Position numbers and translations under genes: made by a program
Part shown: positions 24,895-34,700 of the stretch, in pieces
Numbering within the stretch: position 1 is the first letter of the stretch
Layout: each line of letters starts with the position of its first letter
Notes under the pieces: generated by a model
Database searches by the model: none
Told to the model about the DNA's origin: nothing
What the model saw: the letters and a program-made list of their open reading frames with translations, nothing else
Assembly: GCF_003121405.1 (NCBI RefSeq)
Contig: NZ_QBUY01000083.1
Coordinates: 1 to 40,297 of the forward strand
Direction of reading: 5' to 3'
DNA: 40,297 nt
Source: Paraburkholderia sp. C35
Lineage (GTDB): Bacteria > Pseudomonadota > Gammaproteobacteria > Burkholderiales > Burkholderiaceae

Positions 24895-24967
24895 GTGGCC
24901 GATCGCAGCGTCGGGGCGCACGCTTCGCTCGCAGGTCGCGAACGAGGCGCAGCGCCACGTCCAGCGA

Positions 24968-26383
24968 TTACAGCGAGTAGTACAGTTCGAACTCGACCGG
25001 GTGCGTCGTCATACGCACGCGTTGCAGCTCGCCTTCCTTCAGTTCGAGGTAAGCGTCGATCATGCCGTCCGTGAACACGCCACCGCGCGTCAGGAACTCA
25101 CGGTCTGCGTCGAGTGCTTCCAGCGCCTGGTCGAGGCCGGCACACACGGTCGGGATCTTTGCATCCTCTTCCGGCGGCAGGTCGTACAGGTTCTTGTCAG
25201 CCGCTTCGCCCGGATGGATCTTGTTCTGCACGCCGTCCAGACCTGCCATCATCAGTGCCGAGAAGCACAGGTACGGGTTCGCGAGCGGATCCGGGAAGCG
25301 CGTTTCGATACGGCGGCCCTTCGGGTTCGCAACGTGCGGAATACGGATCGATGCCGAACGGTTACGTGCCGAGTAAGCCAGCTTCACGGGTGCTTCGAAG
25401 TGCGGCACGAGACGCTTGTACGAGTTCGTACCCGGGTTCGTGATCGCGTTCAGCGCGCGAGCGTGCTTGATGATGCCGCCGATGTAGAACAGCGCGAATT
25501 CCGACAGGCCAGCGTAGCCGTTGCCTGCGAACATGTTCTGGCCGTCCTTCCAGATCGACTGGTGAACGTGCATGCCCGAACCGTTGTCGCCGACGACAGG
25601 CTTCGGCATGAACGTCGCCGTCTTGCCGTACGTGTGCGCGACGTTGTGCACGATGTACTTCAGCTGTTGCGTCCAGTCAGCGCGTTGAACCAGCGTCGAG
25701 AACTTCGTGCCGATTTCGTTCTGGCCTTGACCAGCGACTTCGTGGTGGTGCACTTCGACGGGGATGCCGATCTGTTCGAGCAGCAGACACATTTCCGAAC
25801 GAATGTCCTGGAACGTGTCCACGGGAGCGACCGGGAAGTAGCCGCCCTTCGTGCCCGGACGGTGACCCGTGTTGCCACCTTCGAATTCCTTGCCCGACGA
25901 CCACGGTGCTTCTTCCGAACCGATCTTGACGAAGCAGCCCGACTGGTCGGCAGCCCACTGGACCGAGTCGAAAATGAAGAATTCGGGTTCCGGACCGAAG
26001 AAGGCCGTGTCGCCGAGACCCGTGCTCTTCAGGTACGCTTCAGCGCGCTTTGCCAGCGAGCGCGGGTCGCGCTCGTAGCCCTTGCCGTCAGCCGGTTCGA
26101 CGACGTCACAGGTCAGCACCAGGGTCGATTCTTCGTAGAACGGGTCGATGAAGGCCGTGTCGGAATCCGGCACGAGCAGCATGTCCGACGCTTCGATGCC
26201 CTTCCAGCCTGCAATCGAAGAACCGTCAAACGCATGGCCGCTTTCAAACTTGTCTTCGTCGAATGCCGACACCGGCACCGAAACGTGTTGTTCTTTGCCA
26301 CGCGTGTCGGTGAAACGGAAGTCGACAAACTTGACGTCCTCGTCCTTGACGAGCTGCATGACGTCGGCCACGGATTTACTCAT
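24968..26383 (-). CDS. glnA: Glutamine synthetase, type I
   Basis: Makes glutamine from glutamate, ammonia and ATP as a dodecamer in the cytosol. 471 residues, standard for GSI-beta. It starts MSKSVADVMQLVKDEDVKFV and contains the GS signatures FDGSSIAGWK, PEPEFFIFD, HEVAGQGQNEIG and NGSGMHVHQS. Also present are the ATP/glutamate region with NRSASIRIP and the adenylylation loop NLYDLPPEE, with Tyr about 400. The enzyme is therefore probably controlled by GlnE adenylylation as well as by transcription. The ATG at 26383 has AGGAGA about 7 bases upstream. A sigma-54 promoter and NtrC-type sites lie upstream, and ntrB-ntrC lie downstream on the same strand. Confidence 0.98.
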   Translation of the reverse strand: MSKSVADVMQLVKDEDVKFVDFRFTDTRGKEQHVSVPVSAFDEDKFESGHAFDGSSIAGWKGIEASDMLLVPDSDTAFIDPFYEESTLVLTCDVVEPADGKGYERDPRSLAKRAEAYLKSTGLGDTAFFGPEPEFFIFDSVQWAADQSGCFVKIGSEEAPWSSGKEFEGGNTGHRPGTKGGYFPVAPVDTFQDIRSEMCLLLEQIGIPVEVHHHEVAGQGQNEIGTKFSTLVQRADWTQQLKYIVHNVAHTYGKTATFMPKPVVGDNGSGMHVHQSIWKDGQNMFAGNGYAGLSEFALFYIGGIIKHARALNAITNPGTNSYKRLVPHFEAPVKLAYSARNRSASIRIPHVANPKGRRIETRFPDPLANPYLCFSALMMAGLDGVQNKIHPGEAADKNLYDLPPEEDAKIPTVCAGLDQALEALDADREFLTRGGVFTDGMIDAYLELKEGELQRVRMTTHPVEFELYYSL

Positions 26384-26525
26384 AACCTATCTCCTGATTA
26401 ACGAATTCGGCGGGTTCAGCCGCCGCCCAATCTAGCTGACCAGCCTCGATGCGTCCACCCCTCCACTGCTGACAGGCGGGGAAATGTGATGCTGGCATCG
26501 GGCCATGTCGATCGGCACCAATAAA

Positions 26526-26540
26526 GCAGCTTCCGTGCCA
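26526..26540 (-). promoter_or_regulatory. Sigma-54 promoter of glnA
   Basis: On the minus strand the sequence is TGGCACGGAAGCTGC: -24 TGGCAC and -12 CTGC, with the invariant GG and GC doublets exactly 12 bp apart. The consensus is TGGCACG-N4-TTGC, so only one core position deviates. Transcription would start near 26514, leaving a leader of about 130 bases before the glnA ATG. Confidence 0.8.
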
Positions 26541-26649
26541 TGTTGTAGTTCCGCGTGCGCCACCGCGTTGCAGCCCCAATGGAGACGCGCCTTCGCGGGG
26601 AATCGTCAGACACCGTTTACGGGAATCTTTCCGCGCCGCGACAATTGAA

Positions 26650-26666
26650 TGCACCATGAACGTGCA
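26650..26666 (-). promoter_or_regulatory. NtrC-type enhancer site A
   Basis: TGCACC-ATGAA-CGTGCA, a near-complete match to the NtrC palindrome TGCACC-N5-GGTGCA (11 of 12 defined positions). Its centre is about 144 bp upstream of the predicted glnA start, a usual enhancer distance. Confidence 0.7.
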
Positions 26667-26690
26667 TCTCGATAATCTGTGACTGCTTAA

Positions 26691-26707
26691 CACTCCATTA
26701 TGGTGCA
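26691..26707 (-). promoter_or_regulatory. NtrC-type enhancer site B
   Basis: On the minus strand TGCACC-ATAAT-GGAGTG: one perfect half-site, one weak. Its centre is 41 bp from site A, about four helical turns, so both could be bound on the same DNA face. Confidence 0.5.
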
Positions 26708-26719
26708 TCTCGCGCATTC

Positions 26720-26736
26720 TGCACCATTGGCGAGCA
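26720..26736 (-). promoter_or_regulatory. NtrC-type enhancer site C
   Basis: TGCACC-ATTGG-CGAGCA on the plus strand: one perfect and one partial (4 of 6) half-site, 29 bp from site B. It lies between the glnA enhancers and the divergent rhodanese promoter, so it might affect either gene. Confidence 0.45.
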
Positions 26737-26800
26737 TACGTGCTGCACACCGGATTTTGCCGCGGCGTGCGCGTGTCCGGCACTCGCCAATTCGACAGCT

Positions 26801-26809
26801 TGCTAGAAT
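26801..26809 (+). promoter_or_regulatory. Extended -10 promoter of the rhodanese gene
   Basis: TGCTAGAAT is an extended -10 (TGN plus TAGAAT at 26804-26809) with no good -35 box. Transcription would begin near 26816, a leader of about 24 bases that carries AAGGAG. Confidence 0.55.
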
Positions 26810-26839
26810 GATTTTTTGGCCCCAAGGAGATTTGCTGTC

Positions 26840-27304
26840 ATGAGTACGCTCGAACAGTTGTACAGCCAGGCTGACAAGCGCCGCGTCGACAACCAGCTTC
26901 CGTACGCGGGCGCCGTCACGCCTGCCGAGGCATTCGAGCTTCTGCAACTGGACCCGCGCGCCCGTCTCGTCGATGTGCGCACGCGCGCCGAGCTGGATTG
27001 GGTCGGCCGCCCTGTCGTCGGCGATGGGCAGTACGCGCATGTCGAATGGACGCGCTATCCGGGTGGCGTGCCGAACACCGAATTCCTCGATCAGCTCCGC
27101 CAGGTCGCTACGCCCGATACGCCCGTGCTGCTGCTGTGCCGCAGCGCCGCGCGCTCGAAGCTGGCAGCCGTCGCCGCAGCGCAGGCCGGCTTCACGAAGG
27201 CGCTGGATCTGCTGGAAGGCTTTGAAGGCGACAAGGATGGCCAGGGGCATCGGAAGACGGTGTCGGGCTGGTGTTTCCGTGGACTGCCGTGGATCGGCGC
27301 TTGA
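26840..27304 (+). CDS. Rhodanese-like sulfurtransferase
   Basis: Small single-domain rhodanese of 154 residues. The active-site loop LLLCRSAARS has Cys100, expected to carry the persulfide, and the strand-loop LVDVRTRAELDWVG is the typical N-terminal rhodanese motif. GFTKALDLLEGFEGD matches the family's end region. No transmembrane segment or signal peptide is seen, so it is probably cytosolic. The ATG at 26840 has AAGGAG about 10 bases upstream. It is divergent from glnA, and the physiological sulfur acceptor is unknown. The tail KTVSGWCFRGLPW contains a second Cys that could assist persulfide transfer; that is inference. Confidence 0.92.
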   Translation: MSTLEQLYSQADKRRVDNQLPYAGAVTPAEAFELLQLDPRARLVDVRTRAELDWVGRPVVGDGQYAHVEWTRYPGGVPNTEFLDQLRQVATPDTPVLLLCRSAARSKLAAVAAAQAGFTKALDLLEGFEGDKDGQGHRKTVSGWCFRGLPWIGA

Positions 27305-27361
27305 GCGGTCTGTACGCGCATCACGCTGCATAAGAAACGCGGCGGCTTCTTCTCAAATAGA

Positions 27362-27395
27362 CGGCGCGCGGTAATCACCGTGCGCCGCTTTCTCT
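27362..27395 (+). terminator. Probable terminator after the rhodanese gene
   Basis: CGGCGCGCGGT and ACCGTGCGCCG (27362-27372 and 27377-27387) form an 11-bp stem with one G-T pair and a 4-base loop, followed by CTTTCTCTC. The T-tract is weak. Confidence 0.55.
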
Positions 27396-27480
27396 CTGCA
27401 TGGTCCGCGTGCGATGTGACATCCGGATGATGCTGTCCGGCACGGGACGCGTTGCACGTCCCGTTCAGGCTTCGCGTCGC

Positions 27481-28302
27481 TCAGGCGCGCGGCTGCGCGT
27501 CCGGCTCGACGATATCGCCGCCCAGCAGATGCACGCCTTCGCGCAGCTTCACGAACGCCGCCGCCACAGCCTCCGGCTCGCCCTTCACGCCGAGATCGAT
27601 ATGACGGCGTGCATAAATGCCGCCGCGCTCCGCATCGCCGACGCTCGGCAGACTGAACACCCGCACGCCCGGAAAGTCATGCTCGATCTTTTCCATCAGC
27701 GGCGTCAGCGTCGATTCAGGCAACTCGAACACGAGCAGCGACTTCTCGGCATGCGGCGTCGAATGATGCAGATGCTGGTACTTCGTATCCAGCACCCATT
27801 CGATCATTGGCCAGGCCATCACGGGGAAGCCCGGCACAAAATGATGATCGCCGAAAGAGAAACCAGGAATCTTGTTGTAGCCGTTCGGAATGATCGACGC
27901 GCCGCGCGGATACGTGCCCATGTTCAGACGATGCAGGTTTTCCGGCGAGTTGAAATCGACGGGCGCGGGTGAGCTGGCGGGATGCATCTCGCGGATACGC
28001 TCCTGGATCAGCACCTTTGCTTCGGGATGCAGTTCGAGCGGCACGGCAAGCGCGGCGGCCGCGCACTGGCGGGTGTGATCGTCCGGGGTCGCGCCGATGC
28101 CGCCCGTGGAAAACACGATGTCGCCCGACGCGAATGTGCGGCGCAAGGTGGCCGTGATGCGCTCGGGATCGTCGCCGATGTATTCGGCCCACGACAGCGA
28201 CAGGCCGCGCGCGCTCAGCAACTGGCTGACTTTCGGCAGATGCTTGTCGACCCGTCTGCCCGACAGGATTTCATCGCCGATGATGATGACGCCAAATGCC
28301 AT
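27481..28302 (-). CDS. Stand-alone CinA-type molybdopterin-binding-fold protein
   Basis: 273 residues matching the N-terminal (MoCF/COG1058) domain of CinA. It opens MAFGVIIIGDEILSGRRVD and has the phosphate-loop-like FSTGGIGATPDDHT. It lacks the C-terminal PncC-type nicotinamide-nucleotide amidohydrolase domain found in full CinA. In related proteins this domain hydrolyses ADP-ribose or similar nucleotides; here the substrate is unknown. The start at 28302 is supported by AAGAGGC 5-6 bases upstream. A longer frame to 28464 overlaps the upstream gene and looks artificial. It follows the EI24 gene by 19 bp on the same strand, so the two are probably co-transcribed. Confidence 0.88.
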   Translation of the reverse strand: MAFGVIIIGDEILSGRRVDKHLPKVSQLLSARGLSLSWAEYIGDDPERITATLRRTFASGDIVFSTGGIGATPDDHTRQCAAAALAVPLELHPEAKVLIQERIREMHPASSPAPVDFNSPENLHRLNMGTYPRGASIIPNGYNKIPGFSFGDHHFVPGFPVMAWPMIEWVLDTKYQHLHHSTPHAEKSLLVFELPESTLTPLMEKIEHDFPGVRVFSLPSVGDAERGGIYARRHIDLGVKGEPEAVAAAFVKLREGVHLLGGDIVEPDAQPRA

Positions 28303-28321
28303 TGAAGCCTCTTGGCTCTCG

Positions 28322-29179
28322 TCAGTAGGAAACAGGCGCGGTGCCGCGCGCGCCGTGGGGACCGTGATGACCGTTGCCGCCGTGCTCGCCGGCGCGCATG
28401 CGCTGCAGCGCGCGCAGGCAGTAGTAGCCGAACCACAGCGCCGTGAACACGAGGATAAAAGCATAGATCCAGATGGTGACGGCAGTCATCACAGGGAACA
28501 GCACGATCAGCCAGACGGACGACGCCCAGATCAGCGTCGGCAGTGAGCCGAGCAAGCCGCTCGCCACGCCGATCAGCAACAACGGCAACCGATGCTGGCG
28601 CACCAGCGCGCGCCGCTCGTCGGCGGTGGCGTGCAGCGACAGCGCGTCGTAAGTCATCACGCGATACGTGAGCCAGCCCCACAGCAGCGGCGGGATCAGC
28701 GCGAAGAACGGCGGAATCAGCCAGAGCGGCAACGTGATCACCAGCACCAGCAGACACAGCAGCGTGGTCCATATGGAATGCACGAGGCTGCCCGCGAGCG
28801 TGCCGCCGCGCCGCATTTCCAGCCCGGAAAATTGCCGCTTCGACAGATACTTGATCACGGCGGGCATCGACAGCGTGGCGATCAGCAGCAGCACCGTGAC
28901 GACGATCAGCGGAATCGCGACGGCAATCACGATGAACGGCGCCACCGCCGCATGCAGCGACGAGAACCCGAGCCAGTCGAACAGGCCGTAGAGCGTCGTG
29001 GTCAGCGGCCAGCTTTCGAGCCAGCTGCGCGTGGCGCCGATCAGCGTCTGCCACGAAAACCATAGCCCCACACCCCAGACAATGGTCGCCGCCGCGAACG
29101 GCATAAACGTCAGCCAGAGCATGCGAGGATGAAGCACGGAAGAAAGCGCGCGCCCGAACGAGCGCAAGAGGTCATTCAT
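28322..29179 (-). CDS. EI24/CysZ-type integral membrane protein
   Basis: 285 residues with about six hydrophobic segments, at roughly 20-42, 75-105, 130-160, 200-222 and 225-250, and a His/Gly-rich cytosolic-looking tail (GEHGGNGHHGPHG). The opening RSFGRALSSVLHPRMLWLTFMP, quoted in part as ALSSVLHPRMLWLTFMP, and the YDALSLHATADERRALVRQH region are typical of the EI24 family, which includes the sulfate permease CysZ. Sulfate transport is not shown; most betaproteobacterial members are uncharacterised. It is the upstream gene of a likely two-gene operon with the CinA-type protein. Between it and the sterol desaturase stop is a 9-bp hairpin (29309-29334) without a U-tract. Confidence 0.85.
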   Translation of the reverse strand: MNDLLRSFGRALSSVLHPRMLWLTFMPFAAATIVWGVGLWFSWQTLIGATRSWLESWPLTTTLYGLFDWLGFSSLHAAVAPFIVIAVAIPLIVVTVLLLIATLSMPAVIKYLSKRQFSGLEMRRGGTLAGSLVHSIWTTLLCLLVLVITLPLWLIPPFFALIPPLLWGWLTYRVMTYDALSLHATADERRALVRQHRLPLLLIGVASGLLGSLPTLIWASSVWLIVLFPVMTAVTIWIYAFILVFTALWFGYYCLRALQRMRAGEHGGNGHHGPHGARGTAPVSY

Positions 29180-29349
29180 GCGTAGTCGATGACTTGATGG
29201 AAAAGCAGGGAAAGGAAAGCAACGTGGACAGGATAAACCACGTCGGGTGTCAGCGTCGAAAGTGACAGCGGACGCTGGATGCTGGAAGTGCAGACATGGC
29301 CGCGGCAGGCGCGTGACAGCCGAAGGTCACGCGCGCGCGGAACAGGCGG

Positions 29350-30357
29350 CTAACGCCCTGGCTGGCGAAGCCCTTGTGCCGCGCCCTGCTGGTTCTTGCC
29401 GGTGATGCGATGCGCGATGCGCACGAACGCGAGCCAATGCTGCGCCCAGAACCCTTCGCCGTAGTGGCGGCCGCTGAGTTGATCGCGAATGCCCGTCGGC
29501 TCCATTTCGCGGCTCCACGACGCGCTGCCGAACAGCATGTCCCACCACGGAAACAGCACGCCGAAGTTGCAGCCATACTTGAGCCCTTCGTGACCGTAAC
29601 CGATTGCATGATGGCGGCGATGGAAGGTCGGACTGACCAGCAAGCGCTCGCCGAGCCAGCCGAAATACAGACGGATGTTCGCGTGCTGCACGCTTTGCGC
29701 GAGATTCGTGATCGCGACGAGCACCACGAACTGCGAAGGCGGCACGCCGATGAACAACGCGATCACCGCGAAGAAACACGCCTGCAGCAGATCGTCGAGC
29801 AGATGGTTGCGGTCGTCGGCCCACAGCGACATCTGCTGCTGGCTGTGATGCACGGCATGCAGTTCCCACCACACGCCGATCTTGTGCTCGCCGCGGTGAT
29901 ACCAGTAGCCCGCGAAATCGAGCACCAGCAGATACATGATGAAGGTGACGAACGGCTGCGTCGTCACGCCCGGCCACAGATTGTCGAGTTCGATGTTGGC
30001 GATGCCATGCAGACGGAACCAGCCTTGCACCGAATCGAAGAATGGCTGCAGCGCGAAGAAGAAAAACAGATTGAGAATGCCGAGCTTGGCGATCCACGTG
30101 TACAACACGTCGACGCGCACGGCCTTGCGATCCTTCCACTGCTCGACGGGCCGCAGCGCTTCGAGCGGACGCAGTACTGCGTACATCGCGAGCACTTCCA
30201 GCACACCGACGATCACCCAATAGAGGCTGTCGTAGGTGTCTTCGTCGTAGTCCATCAGGTTGAAACGGAACAGCAGCGGCTGCACGACATCGACGTACAG
30301 CAGCGTCTGGATCGACGAGATGAAACTATCGAGACTGGAAGCGATCAGGTGGAACAT
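29350..30357 (-). CDS. Sterol desaturase / fatty-acid hydroxylase family membrane enzyme
   Basis: Di-iron membrane oxygenase family protein of 335 residues with several transmembrane segments (about 45-63, 88-108, 133-152 and 195-222). The histidine boxes are complete: HRGEH at 154-158, HAVHH at 167-171, H225 in QHAN, and HRRHH at 246-250. These would hold the two irons that activate O2 for C-H hydroxylation or desaturation of a lipid. Bacterial members act on varied lipids, and nothing here points to sterols. The C-terminus (NQQGAAQGLRQPGR) is polar. It lies 118 bp downstream of the beta-propeller gene on the same strand. The ribosome site is weak. Confidence 0.9.
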   Translation of the reverse strand: MFHLIASSLDSFISSIQTLLYVDVVQPLLFRFNLMDYDEDTYDSLYWVIVGVLEVLAMYAVLRPLEALRPVEQWKDRKAVRVDVLYTWIAKLGILNLFFFFALQPFFDSVQGWFRLHGIANIELDNLWPGVTTQPFVTFIMYLLVLDFAGYWYHRGEHKIGVWWELHAVHHSQQQMSLWADDRNHLLDDLLQACFFAVIALFIGVPPSQFVVLVAITNLAQSVQHANIRLYFGWLGERLLVSPTFHRRHHAIGYGHEGLKYGCNFGVLFPWWDMLFGSASWSREMEPTGIRDQLSGRHYGEGFWAQHWLAFVRIAHRITGKNQQGAAQGLRQPGR

Positions 30358-30475
30358 GGTGCTCTATATGCATCGCGGTTCTGCTTCACTGCGCGTCTTC
30401 ATGGCGCACTGAATGGCCCAATGCGGGGCTCGATGCGTGGCGCGCCGGCTGTGCGCACCACGCATGTTGCCTGCT

Positions 30476-31489
30476 TCAGGCCCCGTTCGGCGCAGTGACA
30501 GGCGCGCGGTTGAAGAAATAGATGCCGTGCGGCGAGCGGCCGACAGCGATCGTCTGAATGAGCTTGTGCGTTGTCAGATCGATCACGCCAACGTGCTTCG
30601 CGAAACGGAACGTAACCCACAGATAGCGTTTATCGGCGGAAAGTTCCATGTCGTCCGGTCCCGGCATCAGTCCCGTGATGTCGCCGACGTTGGTGAGCGT
30701 GTCTTCATCGATGATGCTGATGGTGCTGGCCACCCGGTTCGACACGGCCACATGCTTGCCGTCCGCGAGCGAACGGAAGTTGTGCGCGCCCTTGCCCGTC
30801 ATGATCGTCTTGACGATTTTCTGGTTGCGCCAGTCCACCACGGCCACGTAATCCGCGCCCGTCATGCCGATCAGCAGATATTTGTCGCCAGGCGTCATCC
30901 ACAGGCCCGCCGGCACCTTGCCGACCTTCATCTTCCACTTGACGGTTTGCGTGGCGAGATCGACGGCAGCGAGTTCACCCGACACCTGCAGCGTGACGAA
31001 CACCGTCTTGCTGTCGTTCGTGAACGCCATGTGACTCGGCATCACGGCGAGCGGCAGACGGCTCGCGAGCGTCATGTTGTGGCCGTCGTAGTGATAGATG
31101 TCGAGACGATCGAGCCGCAGGCCCGTCGTGCCGAGCCATTTGCGGTCCGGCGAAAAACCGATCTGGTACGGATCTTCGATGCCTTCGACCCAGCGCTGCG
31201 GCTTGCCCGTTTTCGGATCGACGAACATCAGGTTGTTCGAGACCGAATTCGCGACGATCAGCGACGAATTGTCCGGCGTGGGCATCAGGTGATGCGGCTC
31301 CTTGCCGGTCGGCACCGTGTCGACCACCTGGCGCGTCGTCTCGTCGATCAGGCTCAGCGTGGCTTCGCCGGAATTGAGCACGATCACGTTATTGGCGTAG
31401 ACGGCGGTGGAGAAAAAGCTTGCTGCCGCGACGAGCGCCGCGCCTGCTGCAAACGTACTGGGCAAGCCGGAAAGGGAAAATTTGCGCAT
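30476..31489 (-). CDS. Exported YVTN-type beta-propeller protein
   Basis: 337 residues. The signal peptide (about 1-32) ends with STAVYA before NNVIVLNSG. About six to seven YVTN-like repeats follow, each with a strand such as SLIVANSVSNNLMFVD, TVFVTLQVSGELAAVD, YVAVVDWRNQKIVKT, HVAVSNRVASTISIID and YLWVTFRFAKHVGVID. It should be a soluble periplasmic propeller, of the YncE type. No catalytic or heme motif is seen, so ligand or protein binding is likely. It is the first of two minus-strand genes, with the di-iron membrane enzyme behind it. Confidence 0.88.
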   Translation of the reverse strand: MRKFSLSGLPSTFAAGAALVAAASFFSTAVYANNVIVLNSGEATLSLIDETTRQVVDTVPTGKEPHHLMPTPDNSSLIVANSVSNNLMFVDPKTGKPQRWVEGIEDPYQIGFSPDRKWLGTTGLRLDRLDIYHYDGHNMTLASRLPLAVMPSHMAFTNDSKTVFVTLQVSGELAAVDLATQTVKWKMKVGKVPAGLWMTPGDKYLLIGMTGADYVAVVDWRNQKIVKTIMTGKGAHNFRSLADGKHVAVSNRVASTISIIDEDTLTNVGDITGLMPGPDDMELSADKRYLWVTFRFAKHVGVIDLTTHKLIQTIAVGRSPHGIYFFNRAPVTAPNGA

Positions 31490-31516
31490 GAAGACTCACA
31501 TCAGGGGACAACCGCC

Positions 31517-31522
31517 ATTGTA
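31517..31522 (-). promoter_or_regulatory. Putative -10 box of the beta-propeller gene
   Basis: TACAAT on the minus strand, 28 bp before the ATG at 31489. No clear -35 is found at 16-18 bp. Assigned from position and sequence only. Confidence 0.35.
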
Positions 31523-31704
31523 GAACGTTTGCGTGACGCAACGGTTGACCTTGATCGGGAGAAATCAACGGCTTGCGGCGCCCTGTCGCGGGGTCGTATC
31601 GGACGGCCGGAACACCGTCCGTTTCCATTTCCGCCGCCGACCCGTTTCAACGATTTCCGCTCGCGCAAATCCGGGCGCGTCCCAAACCGACGCGCCGGGA
31701 CCCG

Positions 31705-34700
31705 CTATCGCTGCATCGACTCCCAGACCTTGTGGAGCCGTTTGACGGAAACCGGCATCGGCGTGCGCAATTCCTGCGCGAACAGCGACACGCGCAACTC
31801 CTCCAGCAGCCAGCGAAACTCGGCGAGCCGCGCGTCAGGCACGCCGCCCCGCTGGGCGAGCGCGCGCTGGTAATGCTGTGCGAGCGGCTGAAGCTCGGCG
31901 AACTGACGGGCGTCGCGTGCCGGGTCCGCTTTCAGCTTGTCGATGCGCAACGCGATACCCTTCAGATAGCGCGGAAAGTGCGTCAGTTGCGCATACGGCG
32001 TATCGACGACGAAGCGCTTGCCGATCAGCGCGTCCAGCTGGCCGTTTATATCGGCGTACGCTGCGGCAAACGGCTTGGCCTGCGCCATCTTTTTAACGAC
32101 CGCCGAATACTCGCCCAGAATCTGCCCGGCAAGACGGGCAATTTCCTGCGCGAGCAAGGTCAGCCGGCTACGGCCTTCGTCCTTGCGCGCGTGGAAGGTC
32201 GCGTCGTCATCGGGCAATGGGTCTTGCAGGCAGGCGCGGTCGAGTGCCGTATCGATCAGCTGATCGCGCTGTTCTTCCTGCGTGCCGCGCGGCATGAACT
32301 GCATCGCCATTTCGCGCAAGCCGGGCAGGTTCTTTTCGAGGTACTTGATCGGCTCACGCAATTGCAGCGCGAACAGCCGCCGCAAGCCTGCCCGATGGAT
32401 GCGCGCCGCCTCGTCCGGCGAATCGAACACTTCGACGTCGCAATGCGTGCCGCGATCGACCAGCGCCGGATAGCCGAACAGCGTCTGCCCGCCGCGCCGG
32501 ATTTCGAGGAGTTCGGGCAGCTTGCCGAAATTCCACGTCGTCAGGTTTTCATATAGCGCGGTGGCGGGCGCGGCGGCGCCCTCGGTCGCCTTCGCCGTAT
32601 GCGGCGCAGGCGAAGCGCCGCGCACACTGCTCTTCGCACCCGCTGACGGCTGCCGCGCAGCAGCATCGCCGCCCGTCGAACCCGCATTCGCGAGCGCCGC
32701 GCCCGCCGCGCTCGATGCGATCTTCTGGAACTGCTGCTGCGCCTGGCCGCCCAGTTCCGCGCGCAGTTGCGCGAGATTGCGGCCCATCGCGAGCTGTCTC
32801 CCGTGCTCGTCGATCACCTTGAAATTCATGAACAGGTGCGGCGCAAGCGTTTCGAGCTTGTAGTCCGACTGCTTCGTCGCGATCTGCGTCTGCTCGCGGA
32901 CATCGGCGATCACGGTGTCGAGCAGACCGCCCGCGCCGAACTTCGGTCCGCTATGCCGTTCGACGAAACCCGCCGCGAATTCCGGCAACGGCACGACGTG
33001 ACGGCGCAGCTTTTGCGGCAGCGACTTGAGCAGCAGTTGCGTCTTTTCCTTCAGCATGCCGGGCACCAGCCACTCGACGCGCCGCGCATCCACCTGATTC
33101 AGCGCGTACAACGGCACAGCAAGCGTCACCCCGTCGCGCGGCGAGCCGGGTTCGAAGTGATAGCTCAGCGTCATGTCGACGCCCGCCATCGTCATGCGCT
33201 TCGGGAACAGGTCAGTCGTGACGCCGGCCGCCTCGTGACGCATCAGATCGTCACGCGACAGATACAGCAGGCGCAGCTTGTCTTCCTGCTGGCCGCTCTT
33301 CTTCACTTCATCGCGATACCAGCGCTCGAACGCGGCGCCCGTGTGGATGCCGTTCGGAATCGTCTGGTCGTAGAACGCGAAGATCAGTTCGTCGTCGACC
33401 AGCACGTCCTGACGGCGCGACTTGTGCTCCAGTTGCTCGATATCGGCGAGCAGCTTGCGGTTGTGCGCGAAAAACGCGAGCTTCGTGTCGAACTCGCCTT
33501 CCATCAGCGCGCCGCGAATGAACAACTCGCGCGCGCGCACAGGATCCTGCTTGCCGAAGCTCACACGTCGCCGGTGATACACGGGCAAGCCGTACAGCAC
33601 CGCGCGCTCGAACGCGCTCACCTGCGCCGCGCGCTTTTCCCAATGCGGCTCGGACAGCGACTTCTTCAACAGATGCGCGCCGACGCGCTCGACCCATTCC
33701 GGCTCGATCTTCGCGATGCAGCGCGCGTACAGCCGGCTCGTCTCGACGAGTTCAGCGGCCATCACCCACTTGCCCGCCTTCTTCACCAGCGCCGAGCCCG
33801 GCCACAGATAGAACTTGATGCTGCGCGCGCCGAGGTAGTACGGCTCGTCGTCGGCCTTCAGACCGATATTGCCGAGCAGGCCCGTCAGCAGCGCGAGATG
33901 GATCTGCTCGAAGGTCGCTTCGCTTTCATTGATGCGCCAGTTGTGCTCGCGCACCACCGTCAACAGTTGCGAATGCACGTCGCGCCATTCGCGCAGCCGC
34001 AGATGCGACAGGAAATTCTGCTTGCAGGCGTCCGTCAGCTGTTTGTTCGACTTCTTGTGCGCAACGGCTTCTTCGAACCACGCCCAGATCTTCAGCCATT
34101 GCAGGAACTCGGAGCGCTCGTCGGCAAACTTGCGGTGCGCCTGATCGGCCTGCTCCTGCGCGTCGATGGGCCGGTCGCGCGGGTCTTGCACCGACAGCGC
34201 GCTAGCGATGATCAGCACTTCACGCAGCGACTGCTGATCGCGCGCGCCGAGAATCATCCGGCCAACACGCGGATCGAGCGGCAGGCGCGCGAGTTCGCGG
34301 CCGAGCGGCGTCAGCGCGTTGTCATCGTCGACGGCGCCGAGTTCGTTCAGCAACTGATAGCCGTCCGCGATCGCGCGGCCGGGCGGCGGCTCGATAAACG
34401 GGAAGGTTTCGATCGCCGTCAGGTGCAGCGACTTCATCCGCAAAATGACGGACGCGAGCGACGAACGCAGGATTTCCGGGTCCGTTAAACGCTGACGCGC
34501 CTGGAAATCGGTCTCTTCGTACAGCCGGATGCAGATGCCGTCGGCGCCACGGCCGCACCGCCCTGCCCGCTGGTTCGCCGCCGCCTGCGAAATCGACTCG
34601 ACCTGCAACTGCTCGACCTTGTTACGGTACGAATAGCGCTTCACGCGCGCGAGGCCCGTATCGATCACATAGCGGATGCCCGGCACCGTCAGCGAGGTTT

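Noticed and set aside
28303..28464. Longer N-terminus for the CinA-type gene
   Set aside because: It would overlap the EI24 gene by more than 140 bases and lacks a ribosome site, while the ATG at 28302 has one and matches the family start.
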